Notes: generated by a model not told the origin, from the letters alone. DNA of 64,000 nucleotides from Paraspadella gotoi (GCA_051294375.1 CM119265.1:1954267-2018266), one strand, 5' to 3'; shown: positions 34,901 to 44,399, counted from the stretch's first letter. Numbers and translations: made by a program.

Positions 34901-35517
34901 ATTATGTAATTGGTACATCCAATCTAATAATTAGAGTTTTTTAAATTTGTTATGTTATTTTTAATATGAGGCAATTCGCTGTGGGATTTACGAATTGTCT
35001 TAAACTAATTTATAATCTTTTGTGCCTGTAAGGTCTCTTCATCAAGTAGTTAAAAACTGAAAAACGAGGGACCTGGTGCCCTCTCTCTCTCTCTTTGTGT
35101 GTATGTGTTTTGTCTCTGTCTTTGTCATGAAGTAAATGTTAGATCTAAGAGCAAATAAGTATTCTGTTAGATTTTATTATCTCGTCGGGTGATGGTGACA
35201 TTAAACTTTTCTTTCAAATCCTCCCTGCCCTCTCCCCCCCCCCTTCCCCTCCCCCAATCTTCTTCCCCCAGAAAAAATTCGGCCTGGCCCAAGTGACCTC
35301 GACCGCCCTGTCGGACTTTCCTCCTTCCACCCGGATGTTCCAATCCGTGGGCCGGATGTACCTCCGACGGGAACGCCCCCAAGTGGAACGTCACCTCGAA
35401 GCCTCCATGGAGGAGGCGGAGACGAAAATACGAAAACTCAAGGACAGCAGAGAGTATTTGCTCAAGCGGGTCGCGGAGGCGGAGGAGAGTGTGAGGGAGT
35501 TGAAGAGCAGAGGGTGA
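31942..35517 (+). CDS. MYND zinc finger fused to prefoldin subunit 1 (beta-type prefoldin)
   Basis: Two exons, 31942-32232 and 35272-35517, join in phase 0 (GCC TTG CAA / AAA AAA TTC) to give 178 aa. Residues 8-47 form a complete MYND finger with Cys8, 11, 21, 24, 30, 34, His43 and Cys47 (spacing C-x2-C-x9-C-x2-C-x5-C-x3-C-x8-H-x3-C). Residues 68-178 match PFDN1: a first coiled-coil helix ([20 protein letters not shown]), the hairpin stretch [15 protein letters not shown], and a second helix ([20 protein letters not shown]). PFDN1 is a subunit of the hexameric cochaperone that hands actin and tubulin to CCT; MYND fingers bind proline-rich peptides. The ATG sits in GCCATGG. Canonical PFDN1 is about 122 aa without any zinc finger. 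The 3,039-nt intron contains a complete GST gene on the other strand. Reading through the donor gives a short form that ends four codons later. Confidence 0.85.
32416..32421 (+). promoter_or_regulatory. Candidate intronic polyadenylation signal
   Basis: AATAAA lies 169 nt after the stop (32245-32247) reached when exon 1 of the MYND-prefoldin gene is read into its intron. Use of it would give a MYND plus single-helix protein of 101 aa. Confidence 0.35.
32770..33977 (-). CDS. Sigma-class glutathione S-transferase (prostaglandin D synthase-like), nested in an intron
   Basis: Five exons on the minus strand: 33874-33977, 33553-33712, 33286-33405, 33051-33151, 32770-32893. Phases agree, giving 202 aa, the usual GST size. 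The thioredoxin-like N-terminal domain starts [16 protein letters not shown] with the catalytic Tyr at position 8. The cis-Pro loop is [10 protein letters not shown], and the glutathione gamma-glutamyl binding segment is [11 protein letters not shown]. The C-terminal helical domain has [36 protein letters not shown] (the N-capping box region of GSTs) and ends in RPKTKF. Sigma GSTs conjugate glutathione to electrophiles and in some lineages isomerise prostaglandin H2. The gene lies wholly inside the intron of the MYND-prefoldin gene on the opposite strand. Confidence 0.93.
33978..35271. other. Remainder of MYND-prefoldin intron upstream of GST
   Basis: Should include the GST promoter on the minus strand. 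It holds a TGTG run (about 34317-34327), GA-rich tracts at 34524-34551 and 34591-34608, and no coding exon I can support. A CCCCCCCCC-rich tract leads to the exon 2 acceptor at 35271. Confidence 0.5.
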
Positions 35518-35920
35518 ATGTTGAGTGTTGCAATGCCAGGAGTGCCGGTGAGTCGACAAAGGAGAGAGAGGGTTGTGAGAATTAGAAAGTGGATTATGTG
35601 AAAGCGTTATGGAAGTTGCGTGGACGAACGTGAAGAGACAGCGGACAGTCGGAGAGTTGAGAAAATTTTTTCTAAAAAGTGATATATTTGCCCGTCGATC
35701 GTTACACTAAAAAAACCAAACAAGGTTTTTTTCTCTTTGATTGTTAATGCTTAATATAACACTTGTTCCGTTTTTAATCATAGCTTGCGTGGTTGACTTT
35801 GAAAATTTCTTAGGTTTTATTTTTATGGAGTAAGATTAATTGATCGTAGCAATTCATATGCCCGATTAAAAAACCGTTTTAAATCGACTAAAATACTTTT
35901 TGACCCAGGAAAGAATAAGA

Positions 35921-35990
35921 GTCTGGGCCACGATTAGGCGTACTAACACCAGTCTCTATGGAGGCATGGGTTCGAATCCCACCGCTGCCA
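35921..35990 (+). pseudogene. tRNA-Leu-derived sequence (pseudogene or SINE head)
   Basis: The 3' half, CCAGTCTCTATGGAGG followed by GGGTTCGAATCCCACCGCTGCCA in two overlapping parts, corresponds to the variable arm, T arm and acceptor strand of animal tRNA-Leu. TGGGCCACGATTAGGCG resembles the D-arm A box. The anticodon arm is truncated, and the 5' acceptor strand (expected GGTAGCG or similar) is missing, so it cannot fold into a normal tRNA. Confidence 0.6.
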
Positions 35991-36285
35991 CCACATTTAA
36001 TGAAAAACTCATGGTGAGACACACGCAGGAGTCTTGTTCAATGCTACTGAAACTAAGGAAAGCTAAGTCTATTTATATCTGAGGGAGAGGATCAGAGGCA
36101 AGAGTGATTTTGACAGTTCTATCGATCCTGCAAGCTGATTGGTCGATTCAAGTTCCGTATCGACCAATCACGGTTCACTGGTTCAGTGATTCTAATAATT
36201 TCTAACTCGTGATAATTTGTTTCTTCTCTCTCCCCTCCTCTTCGTCTATTTTCCTCCGGCCTCACGAAGGTGGGTGGGGTCATTC

Positions 36286-36290
36286 CCGGC
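36286..36290 (+). repeat. Left target-site duplication (CCGGC)
   Basis: CCGGC immediately left of the first long direct repeat is repeated at 38144-38148 immediately right of the second. Confidence 0.75.
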
Positions 36291-36578
36291 CTGAGACTGG
36301 CTGGTGCGAAGTCGCTGGCTCTCTAAGAGGAACGGGAGATAAATGAGACTTGAATAAGTCTGCCAAAATAAATGTATAATCAAGAAAGGAGCTAACTGCT
36401 CCCCAAGTGACTCGAGACTCAAGTGAATCTCTCTCTCTGCCTTGGTGACAACTGAAACTCGATGAAGAGGAGGGGAAAGGGGATGAAAAAGAGGTGGAAG
36501 AGGAGGAAGCTCCGTGGCTCGCGCTCGTGAGAAGAGGAAAAACTGGAACTAAAGAAAATAACTACTCTTCCCTCTCTG
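36291..36578 (-). repeat. LTR (3' LTR in element orientation)
   Basis: Starts CTGAGACTGGCTGG and ends CTTCCCTCTCTG on the plus strand; partner at 37862-38143. Confidence 0.85.
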
Positions 36579-36759
36579 TGCCTCACCTTTTGCCCGAGAT
36601 GACTCGATGGGTCTTCATAGACGTATCGAGTCATCGTAAAGAAGGAGACAAAGGAGGGGAAGGAAAGGACAAGGAACTAGGGGTGGAGGGAGGACGTGGG
36701 GGGGGTCCCGGGTGGTTGGTTTTACAAAGTCCTCAACTCCTTTTCTTCCCCTTTGTCGT

Positions 36760-37653
36760 TCAGGTATTCCGTCTGCCTCCCTTCCGCCGGATCGAGATGT
36801 CCGTTTCCGCCCCGTTCTTCTTCCTGGATTTTACGCATGTTCTCCTCCCGGCGGCGTTCTCGTCGTCGTCTCTTCCGCCGCCTCTCCCGGCGTTCGGTAA
36901 TCGTTCGCCACGTCCGTCAAAAGGTGGACAATCTCCGCGATGTGTCAGGGCCGTCCATTCTAGGCTCAGCCTGATGGCCGCCTCCGCTCTTTCGTCTCTT
37001 GACTGAGCTACGTTGCTCCCCAGGAGCCCCATCGGACCACTCCTTCCGTATTCATCTGGTTCCGGCGGTTCAGTCATCGTTAGTATCGCCCTTCCTTCTT
37101 CGTTTTCGTACACTGTCGTCGCCATCACCTTCCCGTCCTCACGGAAGTCCTTGAGCAGCGACGTCCAGAATTCGACGCCCGCTCGGTATTTCGTATACGG
37201 ATGGAACTCGACGCTCCATGACGCCGCCTCCCCTTGTTCTGTTTGCGTCACCGGCGGCTTTGCCGTCGCGACCCATTTGTCGGCCATCCACATTAGCTCT
37301 CTCTGCTTTTCGCGCTTTCTGTCCACCCAGAGACCTTCGGGGGTGTATCCTGGATGCAGAGGTGGTCCATCCTCACGGCGATCGCCACGGGGATCTCCTT
37401 GCTGTTGTCGTTGTTGTTCTTCTCTTCGCCTCTGGGGTTTCTCCCTTCGCTGCCATATCGGAGCCGTCAGCTCACCCTTTGCTGGGGTTTCCCCTGTCCC
37501 GCTTCCTGTTGGTCCGTCCATCCGCTTCGCCGTTTTTGCGGGCGTCGTCTCGTCTCTCTCGGGCTCTCTGCCCAAGATCTCGGTCTCGTCTCTCTTGGGG
37601 AGAGCTGTGGTGTTTTCCGGTACATTCGTCGCTCCTTCTCGGGTCTTGTCCAT
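36760..37653 (-). CDS. Uncharacterised ORF of the compact LTR element, possibly gag-like
   Basis: 297 codons, highly charged. The N terminus is rich in Thr, Glu, Arg and Pro (TALPKRDETEILGREPERDE, EEQQRQQQGDPRGDRREDG). The middle is more globular with Trp and Tyr (WSVEFHPYTKYRAGVEFWTS, ENEEGRAILTMTEPPEPDEY), followed by an Ala/Arg helix (AQSRDERAEAAIRLSLEWTA) and a basic end. No zinc knuckle is visible. A second, partly deleted copy of the same protein lies at 53590-53925, so it is a repeat-borne protein. I do not recognise the family. Confidence 0.6.
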   Translation of the reverse strand: MDKTREGATNVPENTTALPKRDETEILGREPERDETTPAKTAKRMDGPTGSGTGETPAKGELTAPIWQRREKPQRRREEQQRQQQGDPRGDRREDGPPLHPGYTPEGLWVDRKREKQRELMWMADKWVATAKPPVTQTEQGEAASWSVEFHPYTKYRAGVEFWTSLLKDFREDGKVMATTVYENEEGRAILTMTEPPEPDEYGRSGPMGLLGSNVAQSRDERAEAAIRLSLEWTALTHRGDCPPFDGRGERLPNAGRGGGRDDDENAAGRRTCVKSRKKNGAETDISIRRKGGRRNT

Positions 37654-37847
37654 TTGTTTCGTCGGTGATCTGTCGATTGATATTCCACACGAACGTCGTC
37701 ATTTTGGTGGATTGCGTGCCTCGGCACTTTATTGTTACTTTGATGGCATCCAAGTTTTCTCGTCTCTCCCGTTTTTCGCCGTCCTCTCCGGGCATGCGTT
37801 TGCTTTGGCGTCAGTCGGTGGTTTGTGGGGTCGTAGGTTCGGTGCCG

Positions 37848-37861
37848 CTAATTGGGCGCCA
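37848..37861 (-). promoter_or_regulatory. Putative primer-binding site
   Basis: TGGCGCCCAATTAG on the minus strand abuts the LTR with no spacer. TGGCGCCC is a common start of retroelement primer-binding sites. Confidence 0.6.
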
Positions 37862-38143
37862 CTGAGACTGGCTGGTGCGAAGTCGCTGGCTCTCTAAGAG
37901 GAACGAGAGATAAATGAGACTTGAATAAGTCTGCCAAAATAAATGTGTAATCAAGAAAGGAGCTAACTGCTCCCCAAGTGACTCGAAACTCAAGTGAATC
38001 TCTCTCTCTCTGCCTTGGTGACAACTGAAACTCGATGAAGAGGAGGGGAAAGGGGATGAAAAAGAGGTGGAAGAGGAGGAAGCTCCGTGGCTCGCGCTCG
38101 TGAGAAGAGGAAAACTAAAGAACTAACTACTCTTCCCTCTCTG
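37862..38143 (-). repeat. LTR (5' LTR in element orientation)
   Basis: Partner of 36291-36578. It is followed on the right by the CCGGC duplication. Confidence 0.85.
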
Positions 38144-38325
38144 CCGGCATCACCATGTTGAATCGAATTCTGACAGGAAGAAACATAAATGTTTAAATTC
38201 ATTTTTAAGAATCATTTTTAATTAAAATGTTTTTAAAAATAATTACACTTACATCCTAGACCAAGGTGACCTATATTCGCGCATTGATCTAATGCATTAC
38301 TTTTAGTCACGACCGTTCAACTCTA

Positions 38326-38705
38326 CTAATCTCCATTCATATCAAATCCCCATTTATGGTCGTAGTTCAGATCGGCCGAGTTGTCCAAGTCGTCGCAGAT
38401 CAAGACGCTGTTTGGAGTTTCGGCAAGATCTTCCACTTGCTCCAGCGATGGCGCTCCTTGATGGAAAGAGGCGCCGGGAAAGTTGTCGTTGTTATAATTG
38501 TCTCCGTTCGCTTGATGGCAGATTAGTATTTTTCCAAATGGTTCGTCGACTATCTCCCCGCTGTGTTTTATGAGATTTGAAACAAATGTGGTTTTTCCTA
38601 TAAAAATTAAATAACCAAAAGTTTTTTAAGTAGTGATAAATAATTAACTAGTTTCTATGAACCTGAATTTGAAGAACGACCGCTAACATGCAAAACGGAG
38701 TAATT
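38326..38705 (-). pseudogene. P-loop ATPase fragment, mobile-element or virus-like family
   Basis: Minus-strand exon 38326-38597 (89 codons plus stop) is preceded by an acceptor TTTATAG and joins in phase to a short open stretch ending at a donor near 38663. Across the join the protein reads VSGRSSNSG/KTTFVSNLIKH, a Walker A-like loop. Later come KILICHQ, FHQGAPSLEQVEDLAE and SVLICDDLDN, which looks like a Walker B with double Asp. This order (SGKTTF ... CY/CHxQ ... FxxGxP ... DDL) is one I associate with small P-loop ATPases found in invertebrate mobile or virus-derived DNA; that association is from memory. Upstream the frame closes within about 45 nt, so it is partial. Confidence 0.45.
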
Positions 38706-38819
38706 ATGTTAGCGTCAAAATGTTTTATTTGATAGTGATTCCATTTTTTTTAAAATGATAAGATATAAGGAAAACCATTTATTATATATGATCACTCGCA
38801 ATATGTTAATATTTTTTTT

Positions 38820-40320
38820 TTTAGGAATGGATTCCAGACAACTAACAAGATAACAAGGAAGCACAAGGAAATCAGGTGACGGTTCAAGAATCAGGGTCGA
38901 TTATTGCCTCACCCCTAGAATTTAATACCGCGATACTAACCCCTGTATTCGCAAGCCCTAAAACGAGGTGCAACCACATTTACAATGGGGGATATATGGA
39001 GGAACGGAGATGGTATTAAGAAATTCTAGGCGTTTTATACCAACAAATCCGCCTTGCGTGAGAGATATTGGTAAAAACTTTGCAATTACCTTACAACTAA
39101 TAAGAGAGAAGAATGAGACAGGAGGAAATTTTGCATTTGAAAAAAAACAAAACCAACAAATTCAACAAATCAATCAGCAGTCAATGATGCTTAATCAGCA
39201 AATGAAAAGATTAGGCAACAAGAGAACTTGATAGCAACCTTACAAACGAAACAGATATCTTTCTCAAAAATTAAAACAGCCTTCTGCTCAATCTATCTTC
39301 TCTCTCATTCAACGAAAGCAGCGCCATCTATCATTTTTACTTCGCCTCGTCCTACTATCTTGCAATCACCTCCATCTATCTTGCAATCAGCTCCATCTAT
39401 CGTTCGACATCCTTTGCCGAACATCAACAATAACAACTATCAAGCAACACCTCTAAAAGAAACGCAATTGATAAACAACCGAGCGCGATTATTTCAACGC
39501 CAACAACTCAGCAAACAACAGCAGGAATGACGATACATCATTCACCATCTTCCTTGCTACTACACTTCTTTCAACCACTCCGTTACAAAACTTGGAACAA
39601 ATGACGGAAAAAACAAATGAAAACATTAAATTATGAAAATGAGTTTAGTAATTATCTTAAGAGAATACAATTAGAGGAAGAGATGGTAAAAGAACAGAAG
39701 AAAGAATTACTTAAGAAAAAGAGAAGGTTACAAAACTATTAACATGTCAGATCAAAGCCAGAGAAGAAAATGAAAAAAAAAAGTTAGAAGAAATGGAGCG
39801 TCAACAACAAGAGACGGCGACCAACAACAACAACAACAACGATGTTGCTTTTCCATCGTTACAAATGAATATGAAAAATTACTCACGACTATTCACCGGC
39901 ACAAAGAAAGTGGCAACAGTAGAGTAATTATCATAGATGAAAAGGAACAAGAAAAATGAGATGGTGGGGATTGAAAACGAAGTGGAAGACAAAAAGGTCA
40001 GATTACACTCAGTTATAGAAAAAGTTAGGAATAATTTAACGATACAATGGAAGATGAGGACAGCGTTGATAAGGCGGTTGAGAATGAATTTCAAATCTGC
40101 GATGATTAGATGAATATCCAGACAGTACGGTGGAAGAGACGGAAAAAGAGGATGAAAGGATGGGTGCGTGATTTGTGGCGAAGAAATGGTGAAACTGAAG
40201 AAAAAGAGGAAATGGTAGAGAGTATATTCTTAACATTAAGAAGCGAAAAACAACTTAGGACTTGTTACATAAAACTTGATAGATTGTCTTCAATAAAAGG
40301 TAAACAGAGTTAGTTATTAG
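38820..40320 (+). other. AT-rich segment with Gln/Asn-rich open stretches
   Basis: Plus-strand frames of 60-100 codons occur at 38968-39231 and 39228-39530, rich in Gln, Asn, Lys and Ile (QQIQQINQQSMMLNQQM; SPPSILQSAPSIVRHP), with codon use quite unlike the GC-rich genes of the window. A further open run (QVTVQESGSIIASPLEFNTA) precedes the first in another frame. The frames are not continuous. I cannot name a product; it may belong with the P-loop fragment in a decayed element. Confidence 0.35.
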
Positions 40321-41219
40321 TTTAATATATGATTAGACTAGATAGATTAATAGCAGGTTTAGTTTTAGGTTCTATTATCGCGTTCAAATTAATCGGTTTA
40401 ATTAAATACATATATCACCAAAATTTCAAATTAATGCTTTGGGTATTTTTTAGTAATACGTAAACATATTAGTACTTAATATTTCTTTTCTCTACTTTTT
40501 TTAAAGACAAAGAGACAACGATGATGAGGCCAAAAAAAGCTCCTCCCGGTACCACACCTCGGCCAAACAAAGTAATTATTGAACGCCTAAAGGAGATCCA
40601 AGGTCAGTGGATAAAAAAAATTTACATTGCTCAGTGTTCTTTATCTTATATCGTTATTAATACATTAATAATTAAATTTGTATTTTATTAATACAGCTAT
40701 CTTCGACGATTTACTCGTTTTCTGGAGGAAAACTGAACTAAATTTCGTTCATTAACAAAAAATGTTTAGCTTTGTTGTAAATAAACTTCTCGTTTTTTTC
40801 AAAATTAATTAATTAATAAAATTAGTTACATAAATCTTTAGTTTAAACATTAAAAAAAATTAGATTAATGAGTTTCGTCAATAAATATGAGATAGCTAAA
40901 TAAGACAAGTGAAATATAAAGTTGCTTCCAAAAAAAATATTATAAATGGAAGTTCGCTTTTATCTTTTGTTTTTTCTTCTACAAATATCCGCGAGAGCAT
41001 TTTCAATCTCAAGCAATTAGGAAAAAACAAATGATCCACTTTTATTTCAGCCACAATTGTTTAATTCATTTCAGTCTAATAATGATAAAGGATTTAATGA
41101 AAGTCAAGAGATATAACAGTTCTCAAATATATCCATTGTTACTTCTCATTGCTTAGAGTGATTCTTATATCTTGCATCATATGTTGAAATTGAGAGAGAA
41201 AGGATTGGTGACGTCATGG
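40321..41219. other. AT-rich DNA without recognisable gene
   Basis: A possible small exon lies at about 40510-40601 (ETTMMRPKKAPPGTTPRPNK), followed by a possible GTCAGT donor. It is too short to support as a gene. The remainder is AT-rich with no long frame. Confidence 0.35.
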
Positions 41220-41234
41220 GCTGAGATGTTGACG

Positions 41235-41475
41235 TCATGATTTTGACGTCATGAGTTGAAGTGGTGAGGTCATGTCCGGAAATGATGACCCCATGTCCAG
41301 AAGTGATGACCACATGCCTGATGACGTCAAGGCCGGAAGGGATGACGTCAAGACCGGAAGTGATGACGTCATGACCGGAAGTGATGACGTCATGACCGGA
41401 AGTGATGACGTCATGACCGGAAGTGATGACGTCATGACCGGAAGTGATGACGTCATACGGAAGTGATGACGTCAT
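41235..41475 (+). repeat. 21-nt minisatellite of CRE palindromes
   Basis: The unit is GATGACGTCATGACCGGAAG plus T. Perfect or near-perfect copies run from about 41341 to 41475, and degenerate copies begin at about 41235. Each core unit holds the palindrome TGACGTCA (CREB/ATF site) and ACCGGAAGT (an ETS-type core). Confidence 0.9.
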
Positions 41476-41871
41476 CAGATAGGTATGTCAAGAATTTTGC
41501 GTCTGAACGCCTATATTTCCCTCTCTAATAAGCTAATTATTATTATTAGAAACTATGGATAAATTAATAAATAAATATTTTTTTTTCAGCCTAACACTTT
41601 ACCATTAGAACAAGTAATGCTAGATTAATTTTTAGTGAGAAAAAAAAAATTATATCGTTCCAGTATTTTGAGCAGAGTATGCAAATTAAATTTTTATTTA
41701 AAAATGATGCTCAAAACAAAACTTCAAAATTTTTTTTTGAAATATAGAATGGGGAATAGACCATACCGAGTTCCATCCCAACACATGCATATCAAGTCAT
41801 TCCATTCATTATTATAGAAGATATAGCTTCCCTGGACTTATGAAGGAAAGCCAAGACCGGTACTGTATAAA

Positions 41872-41896
41872 NNNNNNNNNNNNNNNNNNNNNNNNN
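41872..41896. other. Assembly gap (25 N)
   Basis: A run of 25 N. The 38 nt after it (AACTCTACTAATCTCCATTC onward) repeat the end of the P-loop exon at about 38319-38357, which suggests a collapsed repeat or a misplaced contig end. Confidence 0.95.
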
Positions 41897-41934
41897 AACT
41901 CTACTAATCTCCATTCATATCAAATCCCCATTTA

Positions 41935-43446
41935 TATCAAATTCCCAGAAATTACTGCTAGGCGATTTGAGCTTAACCAAAAATGGACAGCCAATCATTG
42001 CGAATGTTGGCATCGAGGATGATTATTTTCGGGAAAATTTTGTTAAAATGGCTAACAGAATTATTATTCGTTTCACAGCTTTGTTGAATATCAAAATTTT
42101 TTTTTGCTGTTAAAATGTAATTTTAAATTTAACTTTCAAGTTTAAGTGTCTCCAACTCGGGAACATCGTATGGATGCTCATATTTTAATCTAGAATCCTC
42201 ACCGGGTCGGAATTTTGAGTCCCGTAATCATAGGTAGGATCCCAGGAAAGCCTTGATTGATTCGGCGATGACCTTGGCAATGATGGTGGGAGAGGCAAAT
42301 GTTGCTCCGAACTCATATGCGTGTTTTCAACCCAGAATGGAGTGGGAATTGTTAGCTACTCGGCACGATGAGTCATAGTTTTTTCACCAGCTAGTTATGG
42401 TCGCAGCCGTTATAAAACGGCTACCCCAATAATCCCGATGAGAGCGAGTAATGTGGCCATTACAATTGTTTCCGCGTCACTGAAATATTATTGAGCAGTG
42501 GAGGTAAAATTAAAATCGACCGCGTGAGCGAGCGACATAGTGTTGGATAGTTTGTAGTCATAGACAAAGTATTTATGGATAAATTAATTAATAATTTAAT
42601 AAATCAAAGATAAAATGGTAATGACAACAATACAATGTTTAAAATCAATATATAGAAAACTAAAACAAAACAGTATGGTTTTGCTTTTATGGCACATACG
42701 GCAGTAAAAACCTTGAAAAACTTGGGCGGGTAACGACTTAGCAAAGATAATAGCGCCATCCTTGAATATAAAAATTGTGGAGAGAAAAAAAAGTATCAAT
42801 CACCGGTGCCTCTAGTCCGTTGTTTGGGGAAAACTCAGCGATGATGAAAATGCTGATTCTTTTGTTTAGTTTGCCAGATCATACACGGCAATGTCTATCA
42901 ACTTATTCAAACTCTAAATCATTTTTAAAAACTTCTTATAATCTTTAGTACTTTAAATTAGAAATAACTTATGATAAGGTAAATGCCAAATAAATGCAAT
43001 GAAGATTTTTAAAGATGTATAAAATACTTAAAAAAATTACCTGAAATCCGCCATGTTTGGAATCAAAGCTGAAGTTGGTAGTCAATACTCAAGAGCCTTA
43101 CTACCTGACTTTGTTTTATCAACATCAATTCCATGTTTAATGAGATGAGTGCGTCCCAAGTCACTCTCGAAATGGCTTTGTATCTCCGTTTAAACATTTT
43201 TTGAACCTGGTGTTTACGATCGCCATCAAATCAACTTTGTCAATGGGATGCTCGTCTGGACTGACATCCAGACTTTCGTCATCTGGATCAAGCTTGAGGT
43301 CAATCAAATGCTGACCTTCTCCCGGTTCCATTAATACCTATGTGATGCCATGCCCATTATGGCGTTTCTGTATAATTCAATTGGTTGACTGTACCAGTTT
43401 TTTATCACTACTGGCACCATCACCCACATTTCTAAATATACAGAGT
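41935..43446. other. AT-rich DNA without recognisable gene
   Basis: I see no frame or exon with family resemblance in this 1.5 kb. It is AT-rich with no obvious repeats. Confidence 0.4.
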
Positions 43447-43802
43447 TGTAGCGTGGTAGGCCTTGGGCTGCTACAATCACCTTACTAGCTGGTGCTAATG
43501 GTAGCGATAGAATAATTGAAGTAAACGATAGTCAGGTAGTGTATATTTATATGAGGATAAATATTACAGTGTTACAACAATTTTCCATTAAATGCAGAGC
43601 AGAGCGCAGCTCTGTCTCCGTGGATTGAAAAGTTGGGAATGACTCTCTTTCCTTTCCTTCCTTTCCTTTTATACTTTCCTCCGTTCCTCCCTAATCACGC
43701 GACCTCGGTTTCCTGACGCGCGCCCAACGCTTTCTCCTTAACAGCTGTCTTTGGTTCCATCGTCCAGCGACGCGCCCGACGCGTCCTTGGCCTCCCGAGT
43801 CA
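43447..43802 (-). repeat. LTR, left copy
   Basis: TGTAGCGTGGTAGGCC to CCCGAGTCA; partner at 46131-46494. Confidence 0.9.
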
Positions 43803-44310
43803 CCATCCATAACGACGACAGGCAAACCCACAGTCAACTTCCCATAGTTCTCCTGGCACATCCCCGGTTAGTTTTAAATATGTTATCATCTCTCTTCCTT
43901 CGGGAATAACAATGGTTTCTCCCATTTTAAGGTTACAATCAGATTTAGTTACAATATGATAAATTTTTGCTAATTGTCCCATTTTAACATTATCACTCTG
44001 ATACCTCACTGATAAATTATTACACGTGACCAACCCTTCATTCAGGTTAATATGAATTTTAAATTGACGCATTCCATCTAAACCCATTATACATAGTCCG
44101 GATTCCTTTACAATATAAAATCGGATTTTACGAGCTAAATTATTTACAAAACATAGCACGTTAGCTTCTCCTTCCACAGTAAGCCCTCCTTCCCCAATCC
44201 CGACACGTTGTAATCTACTTTTCCCATAGTGATTGAACAATTTGATTTAGTTAAAATATCTCTCGATACTAAATTAACATGGCTTCCTGTATCGATCATG
44301 ATATGTACGG
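43803..44310 (-). pseudogene. Retroviral-type aspartic protease remnant
   Basis: Near 44310 on the minus strand the frame reads VHIMIDTGSHVNLVSRDIL, with the D-T-G-S active-site motif of retropepsins (codons at about 44282-44293). The frame then shifts; the downstream portion continues in another frame (FYIVKESGLCIMGLDGMRQF, YLKLTGDVPGELW) up to the LTR. A protease that meets the LTR with no RT after it shows that the pol region was deleted. Confidence 0.7.
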
Positions 44311-44399
44311 GATTGGTTTCTTTTCCTCCAAAAGAAATGGTAAGGTGGGGCCCTGGGATTTTTAAATCTATTAATTATACTGTTTCCTTATTCCCTGAG

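Larger units (their letters stand above)
36291..38143 (-). mobile_element. Compact LTR retroelement (TRIM/LARD-like) with one unknown ORF
   Basis: Direct repeats 36291-36578 and 37862-38143 are about 95% alike and bounded by the 5-bp duplication CCGGC. On the minus strand, TGGCGCCCAATTAG directly follows the 5' LTR and looks like a tRNA primer-binding site, so the element runs on the minus strand. The purine-rich CAAAAGGTGAGG lies before the 3' LTR. Total length is 1.85 kb. The interior has one 297-codon ORF and no reverse transcriptase, protease or integrase, so movement would need help in trans. LTR ends are CAG...CAG rather than TG...CA. Confidence 0.8.

Noticed and set aside
37013-37897. 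Plus-strand 294-codon frame inside the compact LTR element
   Set aside because: It is antisense to the minus-strand ORF. The primer-binding site orientation and the second copy favour the minus strand, and the plus-strand protein is hydrophobic low-complexity in style.
36291-38143. Interpretation as a segmental duplication instead of an LTR element
   Set aside because: The 5-bp target duplication and primer-binding site adjacent to the repeat favour an LTR element.
41235-41475. CRISPR-like array
   Set aside because: Repeats are contiguous with no spacers and the genome is eukaryotic; it is a minisatellite.
41146-41475. Frames with repeated VMTSSLP or DDVMTGS units
   Set aside because: Both are readings of the 21-nt minisatellite.
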